DNA of 64,000 bases from Roridomyces roridus (Eukaryota; Basidiomycota; Agaricomycetes; Agaricales; Mycenaceae). Positions 33,125-44,340 of this stretch are shown here, piece after piece. The position numbers and the translations under genes were made by a program. The notes under the pieces were generated by a model. The model ran no database searches. It saw only the letters and a list, made by a program, of their open reading frames with translations, and had not been told where the DNA came from. Location: positions 806,001 to 870,000 of the forward strand of contig JARKIF010000006.1 in NCBI GenBank assembly GCA_029378245.1, written 5' to 3'. Within the stretch, counting starts at the first letter, position 1, and each line of letters starts with the position of its first letter.

Positions 33125-33775
33125 GGCGGCCGCGTTGAGGCCCGCGAGGTCTAGCCACGTTGATGACAGTGCGCAAGGTGGTGGCAAGATGAAAGAAGAG
33201 CGGTGATCACGATCTTGAGCATACGACAATTTGCAATAAAATTGTATGTATTCAAGACTCTACGCTACTCTACTCTACTACTCGTGCATATACTTTACAT
33301 TGACATAATGATACGTATGGTAGACATTGCAAAAAGGAGAAATCCACATCTGTATAGGATTCAGGAAACGAAGACGAACGAGGAGGAAGACACACAGACC
33401 TTGCTAGACGAACGCTTTGGCGCGCCCGTCAACGGCTGGAGGAGGAGGAAGAGGAGGAGGAAGATGGTGTGAACTGGAAAAGACGTTCTGGGAGCTCGGG
33501 TGAAGGACTGTGTGCTGGTAGACTAGAGATTCGCGACGTTGATGCGACGGGCGGAGGGGACGGCGCGAAAAGGCCACGAGCACCACTGGGGATGTCAAAG
33601 TACCTGGAATCCAGGTACCGACACCCTGACTGTCAGGTTTCAGTATGTTTTGACCTGGATATCGTTTCAGGTAGTCGAGCTTTCAGGTACTTTTTCCAGG
33701 TGTCTTCCGGAGCTGAATTGAACACGGTGAACTTGGAGCGTGAAAATGTATACAAGTAAAATACAACAAATTGAA

Positions 33776-36700
33776 TCATTCTTCGTCCTCCTCCCCTGCT
33801 CCCATGGCATCCTGACGCTCGCACAGTGCCCATCGTGGCGGACCAGACTCGTGGTCGGGAATACGCGCCACAAGACAGCTCAGATCATCGACATCAACAA
33901 CTTCAATCGGCGCGGTATCTTTATAGTATGGTATTCCCAGACGCTTGCTCTTGCCAAGCAATTTGACGGGGCGTATGATGGCGAGCCAAACGGTGCGAGC
34001 TTGCTGAACGAGGTGGCCTTTGTCGTCTGGAACAGCTGGGATGTTGGCGTGAAACTCGAGCACGCGCAAAAGCTGGCCGTACACAATCTCCCGTTGAAGA
34101 AGCACTGGTTTGTGGCGAAAGTTCCGATTGGCGTCGACCTCATGCGAGTACTTGAATCAAATGTAAGTAAGCTTGAGCAAAACCATGATCTCTGCACGAA
34201 CCTTGATGAATGAGGCTTCACGGGTCATATTCTTTTCCGAGGAGGTGACAAGATCAGCTCCTCGAATTTTGTCGCCGCCCCCGAGGAACGAAATCTTTCC
34301 CCACTGTGAAACCTCATCAGGAATACATCCACTCACCTCGTCTTCCGAGACCTCGAACGTCCGCAGTAGGTAGTTCTTGACTGCCTTCAAAACAGGAGCT
34401 CCGAGTGGTGCACGGATGTTGGGCCGGAGGACACAAATATCAGGGTCTGTGGAGGTGGGTCAATTCTGCAAATTCAGAAAGAATTGACTCACAACTCGCG
34501 ATGGTGTGGCCTCGACTTTCTTCCTCTCGACCATCTGAGAGGTCAAGCTCGTCGGACAGCTGATACTTGAGCTTGATAACATTATTTTGGGCGATTTCAC
34601 GAAGACGGCGGGCAAAACTGGCGTAGGGGTTCTTGCGACTCTTACTGGAGCGCACGAGGAAGCCTACAAAGCGCTCGGTGACATAATTCCAATAGCACCA
34701 CATCGGCCCAGCGTTGAGAATATCGTCGGGGATGTGGAGCATGGCATGGAGAGTCAGAGTGCATGCAGACAGACGCTCGGGATCGTACTGATAGTAGTAT
34801 CTATACAGAAGTTAGAAAAGTACGCAAGCAGTCGGTAAACTCACTTTTCAAAGTCCTCAACCCATTTAGCGATGCGCGCGCGGAGTTCGTTGTCGATATA
34901 ATCGCGATCAAGCGATAAACTGAGGCAGTCATCGAATATACTGACCAAATCAAGGAAGTGCTTGTAGTATTTAGGCTTCCGAAATCGATCACGAAGCAAA
35001 ACGGGCCCAAGAAGCGTGGTGAAGAGAGTGTACGATTCAGCAGTGAAATAGTGCAGCTGAGTGGCAAGGTTCGGAACACGGGCACCAAATGCGGCGGGAG
35101 TGGTATCACCCGCAGCGACGCAGGCATTTCCAACCTGGGTAACAGTGGTCGGCTCAAGCATATACTCCTCTTTCCCCTCGTCAAGACCCTTGAACGCTCC
35201 CATCCAGAGGGACAGGAGGTTTTTGACGATGTTCTCGGGAATGAGATGCATGAGATCATGTCCAAAGCACTCGGGAAACGAGAGGCTGGAGAGCGTGGCG
35301 AGGCCGTTAGATGACAACAGGTTGAATGAAGAAAAGAATCTCACCAGTAGCTTTCGCACGAGCCTCGGCCTGAGCGTCGGTCGCTGCCGTCTCAACTGAA
35401 ACAGCGTCGTCAATGAATTCATCGTGAGTCCGAAGTGGAAGGCTGAAGGGATCATATGATTCTCCGTCTGGGCGGCGCAATGGCACATAGTTGGTCTTGC
35501 CACCGCCGGCGACGTTACGGACACCACGGATTTTGCACGCACGGCACGGGTAAATGGTGTTTGGGCCCTTCATGCGCATGAGCTTGGCCATGGCGGGCAT
35601 GCCACCAAAGACGCGAATGAGGTACGCGCGCAGCGAGAACATGCGATCGGTACGCGCATTGTAGGTCGCAACACCACGAGATAACCGCCAGAGCTCATCG
35701 CGAAGGGGGATGAGGAAGGAGTCGAGATCCTTGGGCTCACGTGGGCCCGGGATGACTCCGAAGCACAAGACGTTGCCGAGGAGGAAGCGCAGCTCGGGCT
35801 TGAGGTTATACAGAACCCCAAGCAGCGGCCAGCACGTCGACTTGCGATTTTTGAACGGACAAACCCCATCCGCGCTCAACCCCATCGCAATATCGGTGTC
35901 CTGGTCGAAGAACAAGTGGGAGAAAATCTCATCCTCGACGCGGACGTGGCGGCGGCGAAGTCGACGGTAGTGGAGCGAGTCGAAGATATCTGTGATTTTA
36001 CCAGTCTTGGGGGTGAAGCCGGCACGGTACAGCAACTCCTCGCACATCTTCTTATCTGAGAAGAGCGCTTGGAGCCGTGGAATGAGAGGAAGATAGTGGA
36101 ATGTCGCCCGAGCACGCCCACGGGCGTCATAGCGAGGCCCGTCACAATAGGGACACTTGTCGAGGTCGGCGTACGGACCGACGAAGCAGCAGCACGATTC
36201 TTTGCAGCAATCATATGGGACGGGTTTGAGATCAGAAAGGAAGTTGATTTGAGACTGTAGTTTCGAGAGCGAGGGGAGATCGTGAAGCTGAGGAAATGCC
36301 CGCCGCATCTTTGCGTATGTGCGGGAGCCGAGATCGACATTGACCTTGAAATTGTGGGCCCGAATAGCATTCATGGCGCTGTCGGACAAACGACTCTCTA
36401 CACAGGTCAGCCATAGATCCTTGGATGGCTATAGTCGAGTACTCACCCCGCTGCGTTGCCTCCGAAATGAATATACCCTCGAGCAACTCAGCCGCAGTGA
36501 GGTTGTGCTGAGTGAGGAGTTCCTCATCCAGCTCCGGGTCAAAATCCTCCTCGTCTTGTTCGACGAGGAGAGGCGGGGCGTCGGAGATTAAATCTTCGTC
36601 CTCCTCATCGCTGTCCGAGTCTGCAGTCTCGGCGCGGACAACTCGTGGGCGCGTGGTGGGAAGAGCAGCCGGCGGGGATGGAGCGGAATCGAAAGCCGAG

Positions 36701-37042
36701 GGAGGTGGTGGGTCGTCGAGATCCATAGCGGTGAAATCAGGCTGAGGTTCGACGGCAGGACGTGAGGGAGAGTCCTTAGTATCTGTGACTCGTTGTCAGC
36801 TAACTCCAGGATTTGTATGCAAATCACGCACCACGGCGAGCCGGCTTATGAGGAGGTGGCTCTCCATCTTCGCTCTCAGTGCCCTCGCTACCCCGCTTCC
36901 GCTTCTTGTACTTGTCGAAGACGCGCGAGGTGAGATTGACGGCAGCCCGATAGATCTTGATTCGCTGACTCCCCCCTCCTCGGAGATGGTTCTGGTGGGT
37001 TTTGGAAGAGACATTCTGCTTGCAGCAGGAGCAGTAGACCAT
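33776..37042 (-). CDS. Tnp2/Plavaka-type transposase
   Basis: Starts at ATG 37042 with a small zinc-finger-like motif, MVYCSCCKQNVSSKTHQNHL. Next is an acidic linker (DSDSDEEDEDLISDAPPLLV), then the catalytic region: SRTYAKMRRAFPQLHDLPSL, KPVPYDCCKESCCCFVGPYA, CPYCDGPRYD, DIFDSLHYRRLRRRHVRV, DIAMGLSADGVCPFKNRKST, VLCFGVIPGPREPKDLDSFL, and a CxxC motif in KGPNTIYPCRACKIRG. The C-terminal half (HDLMHLIPENIVKNLLSLWM, LHIPDDILNAGPMWCYWNYV) matches the tail domain of these proteins. Introns of about 50 bases separate at least six exons; the last ends at 33776 (MGAGEEDEE). It belongs to CACTA-superfamily transposases common in Agaricomycetes. No stop codons or frameshifts were noticed, so it may be functional. 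Confidence 0.82.
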
Positions 37043-37408
37043 GGTAGATGTTAGATGTCTTTCGGTGTTTGTAGTAGTAGTAGAGTGCAAGGCGCGTTTG
37101 GACGTGAAGTCGAATATCACGAGGTGGTGTGGAGTAGAGTGATGTCACACTTACATCATCACCCACCTCTTCCTGCTGCGCATCCACCATCTCGCCTCCG
37201 CCTCTCACGTTCGCTGTACCTCCACGCTGGCCGTCCCAGTCCTCGACGCTGCCTGGACCTATGTCTCTGGCGCGGTGCATGACCCCGCTGGTCGGCTTGA
37301 CGCAATTACGCACCCGTGGGGCCCGCTCCACCGACTCCACCGCTTAGCGACTTGCCTCAAGTGAATATAAAGGTGCGTTGGGCGGCCAAGACGCTCACAT
37401 ATCTTCTC
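37043..37408. promoter_or_regulatory. Divergent promoter of the transposon genes
   Basis: This 366-base gap separates the divergent start codons of the Tnp2 transposase (37042, minus) and its partner (37409, plus). A bidirectional promoter is inferred from position. No clear TATA box was seen; the part next to the plus gene has ATATAAAGG at about 37364-37372. Confidence 0.45.
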
Positions 37409-38378
37409 ATGGCTCGTAATAAGGAGAATCATCCCCCCGACCCCAAGCGGCCGCAAGCCCAGGCCAAGTCCAGCAACGCCAATGCCTCGTCTACGGCACC
37501 CGAGGACGAGGGATCGCGGGTCACGGAACTCGAAGGTGTGTGGCTGAGCACGTTTCCACCGCAGAACATTCAGTTCCTCCCAGCTCTTCTCCAAGAGTCT
37601 CAAGACCAGCTGCGTAAACTCCAACAGTCCCAGAAACGCCACAAATCGTCCAAACGTGCCCATCGAGTCAAGGACGGCAGCATCCCTGTTCCACCACACT
37701 CCTCCGACGCCAAGCTCGGAGACATAAAGTCTCAGTTGGGATACACACCGAAGCAGTGGAGAGCGCTCCGGGTGCGTCACACGCCGTTCTGCCTTTTTCT
37801 TCATTAACCTCGTTGACAGGCATGCGCCCGAGACTCTATGCGTGGTGCCTGCCTCAGTTGGGATCGCGGCTGGAAAGCCCAGTCAACCACCAAGCTCGGT
37901 ACAGTCTACAAAGTGGTACTTGAGTACTCACAGCGTCAGATCGAGGACAACTTTCCCGAGCTCCGTCGTTTCGAGGGACAGTGGGCTGTCAATCGGAATC
38001 GTCAAGGACGTGTGGGACAACCGCAAGATGTACGTCAACTGTGTTGACAATCCGGAGACGTACATTGGACGCCGCGCCGCCGCGAGGACGGGTGAGTCTT
38101 CCTCATCCCGCGCAGACTCCCCTCCTCGCGGCACTCCGGAGCCGAGTCCTCACCCATCGCCTCGCCGCTCTCCCAGCCCGGGCCCGTCCGCACCACGTCA
38201 TGTCCCACATCCTCGGCCCCTCCGCGCCCCGCCTTCTACGGACGATGAATCCGGCGACGACCTTCTCAACTTCTCGGATGACGGTGCGGCGAATCAAGAG
38301 CATGTGACTGAGAAGGCGAAGGGGAAGCGGCCTGCGGGATCGGATGGGCGCCCGTCAACGAAGCGGCGCAAGCAGTAG
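37409..38378 (+). CDS. Transposon partner protein (second gene of the CACTA-like element)
   Basis: ATG 37409 begins MARNKENHPPDPKRPQAQAK. Exon 1 ends LGYTPKQWRALR at a GTGCGT donor (37773) and exon 2 opens ACARDSMRGACLSWDRGWKA after GACAG. The middle has NFPELRRFEGQWAVN, then IVKDVWDNRKMYVNCVDNPE and YIGRRAAARTG, followed by a Ser/Pro/Arg-rich tail with a nuclear-type basic end (STKRRKQ, stop 38378). Similar small proteins with a WRALR..RFEGQW..NRK pattern accompany Plavaka elements in related genomes; role unknown, perhaps binding of element ends. Between QWAVN and IVKDVW the frame shifts by one base with no room for an intron, so this copy may be damaged. Confidence 0.6.
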
Positions 38379-38627
38379 ATGCTTCGATATTTTCAATGTA
38401 ATTTGTACGAAAATTCAGTAGTATTTTGACCAATGTTCCCCGCTGTTATGACCTGACTGAGAGTTGTATTCAGCATGAACTTGGTCGGATGTCAGGTCCA
38501 AACATCCTGGATTCGAGCCCTGGAATGTTTCCTTTACTACCTGAAAACCGGCACCCTGAAATTCAGTAGGTTCAACTGAAATCCAGGGTTCTATCTAACT
38601 GAAATCCAGGTATACAGCATCCTGAAA

Positions 38628-39717
38628 TCACCACCTGAATTCCAGGTTGTTGGCCAGCCCCAGTGCACGCCTCCATTTCAGCTGCCTGCTGTTGTCAATG
38701 GGACGAATGGCCGACACTTCCACTTTGTCATCGCTAGAGAGAACCTCGATGACCTCGGGGCGCTTGCGCTTCTTGGGGACGGCGCTGGCTGCCGGGAGGG
38801 GCTCGTAGGACATGGTGCCGTGGGGAAGAGAGCTGCGAGAAGCCATTGGGCGGCCTCGTTGTGTAGATGTGGCGGTGGCGGCCTTGCGGCGAATGGGAAT
38901 AGAGTGGTTTGTGTTGATATCAAGGGTGAACGGGGGCGGCACGGAAACCCAGGAGCGCGAATCGGGAGAATAATATTCGTAACCAGCGTTGGGGGCATCC
39001 ATGAGCGAGGTGGACGGGGTGTACGTGGTGGGGGAGCGAGCAACTAGATTGAGGTAATCCTCCTCTTGAGATGATGTGGGCGACGGAGGAAGGGGGGTGG
39101 CGAGCGCGAGGGCCAGCTCACGGTCTGTGCGTATCTGCTCGATGCGACAGCGGTGCTCATCAAGAGCGTGTCTAGCTGCAGCGAACTCGGCGGGGTCGGG
39201 GATGACGTTGATCTGAAGAGAGCTCTGCGAGTGTATGGGGCACCCGCCGGCGTCGAGACAATCAGCTTTACACATGATCCTTGGGCAGAGACGGTTTGCA
39301 GGGTTCCTGCATCTCGCGCTGTGCGCGCATCGCATCTTGGCTTGCCGAGGTAGAGTACTAGACGTCATTGGGGCGGGGGCAGGCATAACCTGGGGCTGGG
39401 AAGGAGGCGGCGGCAGGTTTGGAGGGGTTGTTGGGGCGGGGGACACTCCGTACGGAAAGACATGCCAAAAGGCCTCCTTGTCGGCGTGTCCGTGGTTGAA
39501 GCACTGGATATAGTAAAATGGTAAATGGCGAGCACGAGAAAAGGGCGGGAAGACGCACATTAACATAGTAACAGCCCGCATTCTTTCCTTCAGGCCCGCA
39601 CAGCTTCACCTTGAGCCTCTCTTTTGACGTGCATCCAGGCTTCGGACAATATATCGCGTCGTTGATACTTGGGGTGGGCAGTCCGTGCCTGCGGTAATAC
39701 GAGATGTGGCGAGGCAT
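38628..39717 (-). CDS. Cys-rich protein next to the CACTA-like element, C-terminus made of element repeat
   Basis: Exon 1 from ATG 39717 (MPRHISYYRRHGLPTPSIND) carries IYCPKPGCTSKERLKVKLCG and GKNAGCYYVN. A 55-base intron (GTGCGT..TCCAG) leads to CFNHGHADKEAFWHVFPYG, together a GRF-like zinc-binding pattern. A second Cys block follows, MRCAHSARCRNPANRLCPRI then CKADCLDAGGCPIH, and the rest is Pro/Ser-rich with a basic patch (KKRKRPEVIEV). The final codons (LANNLEFRW, stop 38628) are read from the terminal palindrome of the transposon. Similar double-zinc proteins travel with Plavaka elements, so it is probably a third transposon gene; nucleic-acid binding is inferred. Confidence 0.6.
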
Positions 39718-40450
39718 TGTGGATGGCGGGAGGAGCAGAGGTGTCGCGTGGTTTGCTGTTGTGGTGTGTACGGCACTTGGCGGCACTGAGTGTTGCGATC
39801 AACATGTGCCGATACAGCCGCGATCAATTCTTCATCATCAATGCTCATATCAACTGCGGAAATGCAAAAGTGTGCCGAAGGTGGCCCGTCATTTTTGATA
39901 GTATCATTACCGTTTAAGACAGGAGGCACGACCCATGACATGCAACACCTATTTGCATCTTTCATTTCGGCTGTTGCTGTGACACCGAAAATCCGGTCCA
40001 AATAGTTTTGGAAATGGGGCCCGTTGCATGTTGTAGATCTTGATATTGATATTTGATGATTTATACTTAGACCTTTACAACCTCCACTTTCCCGTCATTC
40101 TCCGCGATATAGACTTACTTTCTCACATTTTCCAAGATTCTTAAGGCTGTTTTTCTACTCTACTTGGGCTCATTCGTTGTATTTCGGTAGCTTGATTTAC
40201 GAACCCGATCTTTGTTCCGTTCTCAACAAATAGTACAGTAATCTTAAATAGGGATCGGGTAACAAAACAAAGATATGGCCTCGGGTACTGTGTCTGTTGG
40301 TCCATAAATATGTACCGCCCCAACATGTCGCCCCCTCTTCTCTTCCCCCCTACGTTGCGCAACATCCTCTTCAATGTCTCTGCCACTACCTGAAGTACAG
40401 GCAGGGACTCATATACAAGTTCATGGTGAGCAGACTACAATTAGTGATGT

Positions 40451-41047
40451 CAAAGTTCGGTTCAGTTCGAGTTCGGGGGCCCTTTCTCTGAACTCTGAAC
40501 CTGAACTTCAGGTTCGGTTCGGCAAATTTGTGAACTCCGAACCTGAACTTGAGTTCAGGTTCGGTTCAGGTTCGAACTGAGTTCGAACTCCCCGTGTTTC
40601 ACCAAGCTTCAAGGCAAATTTTGGTCACAGAAATTGTTTAGCGGTGCATGTAGTAAGTGTATTCATCCATGTAGCATGTATTCACACCTTCTGAGACAGT
40701 TACAAGCCCCAAGTTGGTTGCATCAATGTGATCACATGCCTTGCACAAGCCCATCAACTCTCGATAAACCTATTTACACTGGGCCTGATGGTTCCAGAGA
40801 AAATGCTGTTCAATTTTCTACACTCAGAAGGTGGGTACAGTGAGAATCTGCTCAAAAGGGTAGGCCAAACCCTGAGAAAATCATCAAAAAGAGTGGATTT
40901 CAGGTTCAAGTTCAGTTCGGGTTCGAATTTTCCTCCGACGGCTGAACCTCGAACCTGAACTCGAGGTTCGGTTCAACCATACACTGAGCTGTGAACCTGA
41001 ACTTCGGGTTCAGTTCAGTTTGGTTCGAGTTCGAACCGTTTACTCGA
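40451..41047. mobile_element. GGTTCGAACC-rich non-autonomous element
   Basis: Both ends consist of overlapping GTTCGGTTCAGTTCGAGTTC / GAACCTGAACTCGAGGTTCG type repeats in both orientations (40451-40590 and 40895-41047), with about 300 bases of unrelated AT-richer DNA between. The ends are roughly inverse of each other. No gene inside. It abuts the first recognisable chromovirus codons at about 41050 and appears to have removed or replaced the 5' part of that element. Confidence 0.6.
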
Positions 41048-41049
41048 AC

Positions 41050-44000
41050 ATCTATACCTCGACCGTTCACTACCGTCCCGCTCGTGTCACTTGTCGGCGC
41101 TGCAGCATTCAGCGTCTTGCTACGCGATAAATCCAACATCCAGTTTTCAATCCAAGCTCAGGCCAATCCGACTACGGAGACCCGCGGCTTCAGCTCCTCC
41201 GCAGCTCCGGACCTTTCCGGTATCCCTGCGGAGTACCACGACTTCGCCGACGTGTTCTCCGAATCGGAGTCCTACACCATGCCCCCTCATCGTCCCGAAT
41301 TCGACCTCAAAATCGAGACGATCGACGGGGCGGAACCTCCGGTCGGACCCATCTACTCGCTCTCAGAGACGGAATTAAAAGCGCTAAGAGAGTATATTGA
41401 CTTTAATCTGAAGGTTGATCGCATCTATCCTTCAGATTCCTCTCACGGCGCCCCTATCCTCTTCGTTAAGAAGAAGGATGGGAGTCTCCGACTTTGCGTC
41501 GATTACCGGGGTTTAAACCGCATCACCAAGAAGGATCGCTACCCTCTTCCCCTCATCGCCGACCTTCTCGATGCTCCCGGTCGAGCTCGGATCTACACCA
41601 AACTGGACCTCCGGCATGCTTATCATCTCCTCCGAATCGCTGCCGGAGACGAGTACAAAACCGCCTGGCGTTCTCGCTATGGTTCCTTCAACTTCCGGGT
41701 TATGCCGGAGGGCCTTTCCAACGCCCCGGCTGCCTTCCAGCGGTTCCTCAATACGCTATTCGCGGACCTTCTCGACGTGTACGTTGTCGTCTACTTGGAT
41801 GATATTCTCATCTATTCTGATGATCCGAAAAAACCACACCGCCCACGTCCGAGAAGTCCTCCGACGCCTCCGGAAAGCTGGCTTATACTGCAAGCTTCCG
41901 AAGTGCGAGTTCTCCGTCACCACTTGCGAGTACCTCGGCTACATTCTTTCGCCGGACGGTTTCCGCATGTCTCCGGAGAAGATCTCCGCGATCACCGACT
42001 GGCCTACTCCCCGGAAGGTCAAGGACGTTCAGTCGTTCCTTGGGTTCTGTAACTTTATCGGCGTTTTATCTACGGCTATTCCGGCATCACCGTCCCTCTT
42101 ACCCGCCTGACACGTTCCGGTCAGCGCTGGGACTGGACTGCTGCCTGCCAATCCGCTTTCGACACCCTCAAAAAGGCGTTTACGACCTCTCCGGTACTCC
42201 ATCACTGGGTTCCGGGCCGACAAATTATGGTCGAAACCGACGCCTCCGACTACGCTCTTGCGGGCATTCTCTCCATCCTCGGAGACGACGGGGAGTTCCA
42301 CCCCGTCGCGTTCCGGAGTCGCACTTTCACTCCTCCGGAGCTCAACTACGACACGCACGACAAGGAACTCATGGCTATATTCGACTGCTTCACCAAATGG
42401 CGTCAATACCTAGAGGGCGCTACCCATCCTGTCGACGTCGTCACGGACCACAAGAATCTGGAATACTTCGCTACGACTAAAACCCTTACTCGTCGACAAG
42501 TACGCTGGTCCGAATTCCTCAACCATTTCAATATGGTTATCCGGTTTCGACCCGGAAAACTCGGAGGCAAACCGGACGCTCTCACCCGTCGTTGGGATGT
42601 CTATCCGAAAGAGGGGGATACGGCCTTCAGTTCGATTAATCCTCAGAACTTCCGCCCCATTTTTTCCTCGGATCAGCTCACGGCATCACTCAACGCCACG
42701 CTACTCGAGGAGATCTGCCTCCGAGCATCCTCCGTCATGGATACCAACTCGCTGCATAGCGATATTCGGGCTCACTATCCTGACGATCCCGCCGCGGTGT
42801 CCGGCCTTCAAGCCGCGACCTCCGACACCTCCGGCACTTCGCGTTGGACTTTAGATCCCACCGGACTTCTGCTTCTCAACAAGCGGATCTTTGTCCCGAA
42901 GATTTCGGGCGACAAGCCTGATTTACTCCGAGTACGTGTGTTGCAGAATAAACATGATCACATTCTCGCTGGTCACTTTGGACAGAATCGAACCCTAGCG
43001 CTCGTCCGACATGAGTACTCATGGCCGGAGATGCGTACATTCGTCCGCGACTACTGCAATTCCTGCACACACTGCAAACGCAACAAATCCCCTCGGCATA
43101 AGTCTTACGGCCTACTCCGACCACTTCCGGTCGCCCTCCGACCATGGCATTCGATCTCTATCGACTTTATCGAGTTCCTGCCATACTCCGGCGAATACAA
43201 CGCGATTTGTGTGATCGTGGATCGATCCTCCAAACAGGTCATCCTCGCACCTTGCGACCGACACATCACCTCCGCTCAACTCGCTCGGATTTTCCTCTTC
43301 CACGTCTTCTCGAAACACGGTGCCCCTTCGCATGTCACTTCCGATCGCGGCACTGAATTCGTTTCTGCTTTCTTCAGAGCCTTGGGTGAAATCCTCAACA
43401 TGACGATGCACTTCACCTCCGGACACCATCCGGAGGCCGACGGTCAAACCGAGCGCATGAACCAAACCCTCGAGCAATACATCCGGATGTACTGTGCGTA
43501 CCACCAGGACGACTGGGCTGATCTCCTGCCCCTGGCCGAATTCGCACTCAACAACGCTCCGAACGCATCCACCGGTGTCTCACCGTTCTTTGGCAACAAG
43601 GGCTATCATCCGGCACTCACCTTCCGGACCACCTCCGTCCTCGGTCCGGGAGCTGCGGAAGCTCAGGACTTTGCGTTCGAGCTTGAATCGGTGCACGAAT
43701 ATCTCCGTACGCAACTCACATATGCTACGGAGCGTTATAAAGAGATTGCTGACCTCAAACGCCTTCCGGACCCCGTTCTCGAGGTCGGAAGTCAGGCCTT
43801 CATCTCCGCCGAATTCATCGCTACGACTCGTCCCACCGAGAAGTTCTCCGAGACACACTTCGGTCCATTCGAGGTCCTCGAGAAACTCTCCGGCGGATCC
43901 TACCGCATCCGACTTCCGAAGGCTTTGTCTCGCATTCACCCCGTCTTCCACATTTCGGCTCTTGAACCGCACTTTCCGAACCCCTTTCCGGGACTCACCG

Positions 44001-44251
44001 AAATTCCTCCCGGAGCCGTCGAGATCATCGACGGCGAGGAACACTACGAACTTGCGGCGATTCTCAATTCCAAGATCGACAGACGCTTCCGGCGCTGTCC
44101 TCTTCGCTATTACGTCGAATGGACTGGTGGGCAAGATACCGGTGACCAATACCAATGGGTCGGAGCCTCCGACCTGGACGCTCCGGAGCTCCTCGCGGAG
44201 TTTCACCAACAGTATCCGACCAAACCGGGACCTGAGTGGGCTGCTCTATAA
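41050..44251 (+). pseudogene. pol: Chromovirus pol (RT, RNase H, integrase, chromodomain), frameshifted
   Basis: Reverse transcriptase shows [40 protein letters not shown] and the catalytic YLDD. RNase H starts with ETDASDYALAGIL. The integrase has an HHCC zinc finger (HFGQNRTL..CNSCTHCKRNK) and the acidic residues of SIDFIEF, TSDRGTEF and EADGQTE. The chromodomain follows (ELAAILNSKI, RYYVEWTG, YQWVGASDL) and the frame ends at 44251. Two frame changes interrupt it: a gained base near the A6 run at 41829-41834 and a lost base near 42052-42060, just before the RNase H. Together with the missing 5' part, this copy cannot make a full polyprotein. RT and integrase motifs are otherwise intact, so decay is recent. 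Confidence 0.88.
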
Positions 44252-44340
44252 ATCCCTCCAGGTTTTTCCGACTTCCGACGTTTATTGAAAATTTACATAT
44301 TTACAATTTTTTCAGGCCCATTCTTGGCCATTACACTCAT

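Larger units (their letters stand above)
33602..38650. mobile_element. CACTA-like (Plavaka/Tnp2) DNA transposon
   Basis: A Tnp2-type transposase gene (minus) and a divergent partner gene (plus) lie between two similar palindromes, ACCTGGAATCCAGGT at 33602-33616 and ACCTGAATTCCAGGT at 38636-38650. Around each end are several CCTGGATTTCAGG-like subterminal repeats (33602-33700 and 38440-38650). Subterminal repeats are typical of CACTA elements, where transposase binds them. The true outer ends were not fixed and a third gene (38628-39717) may also belong to the element. Confidence 0.6.
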
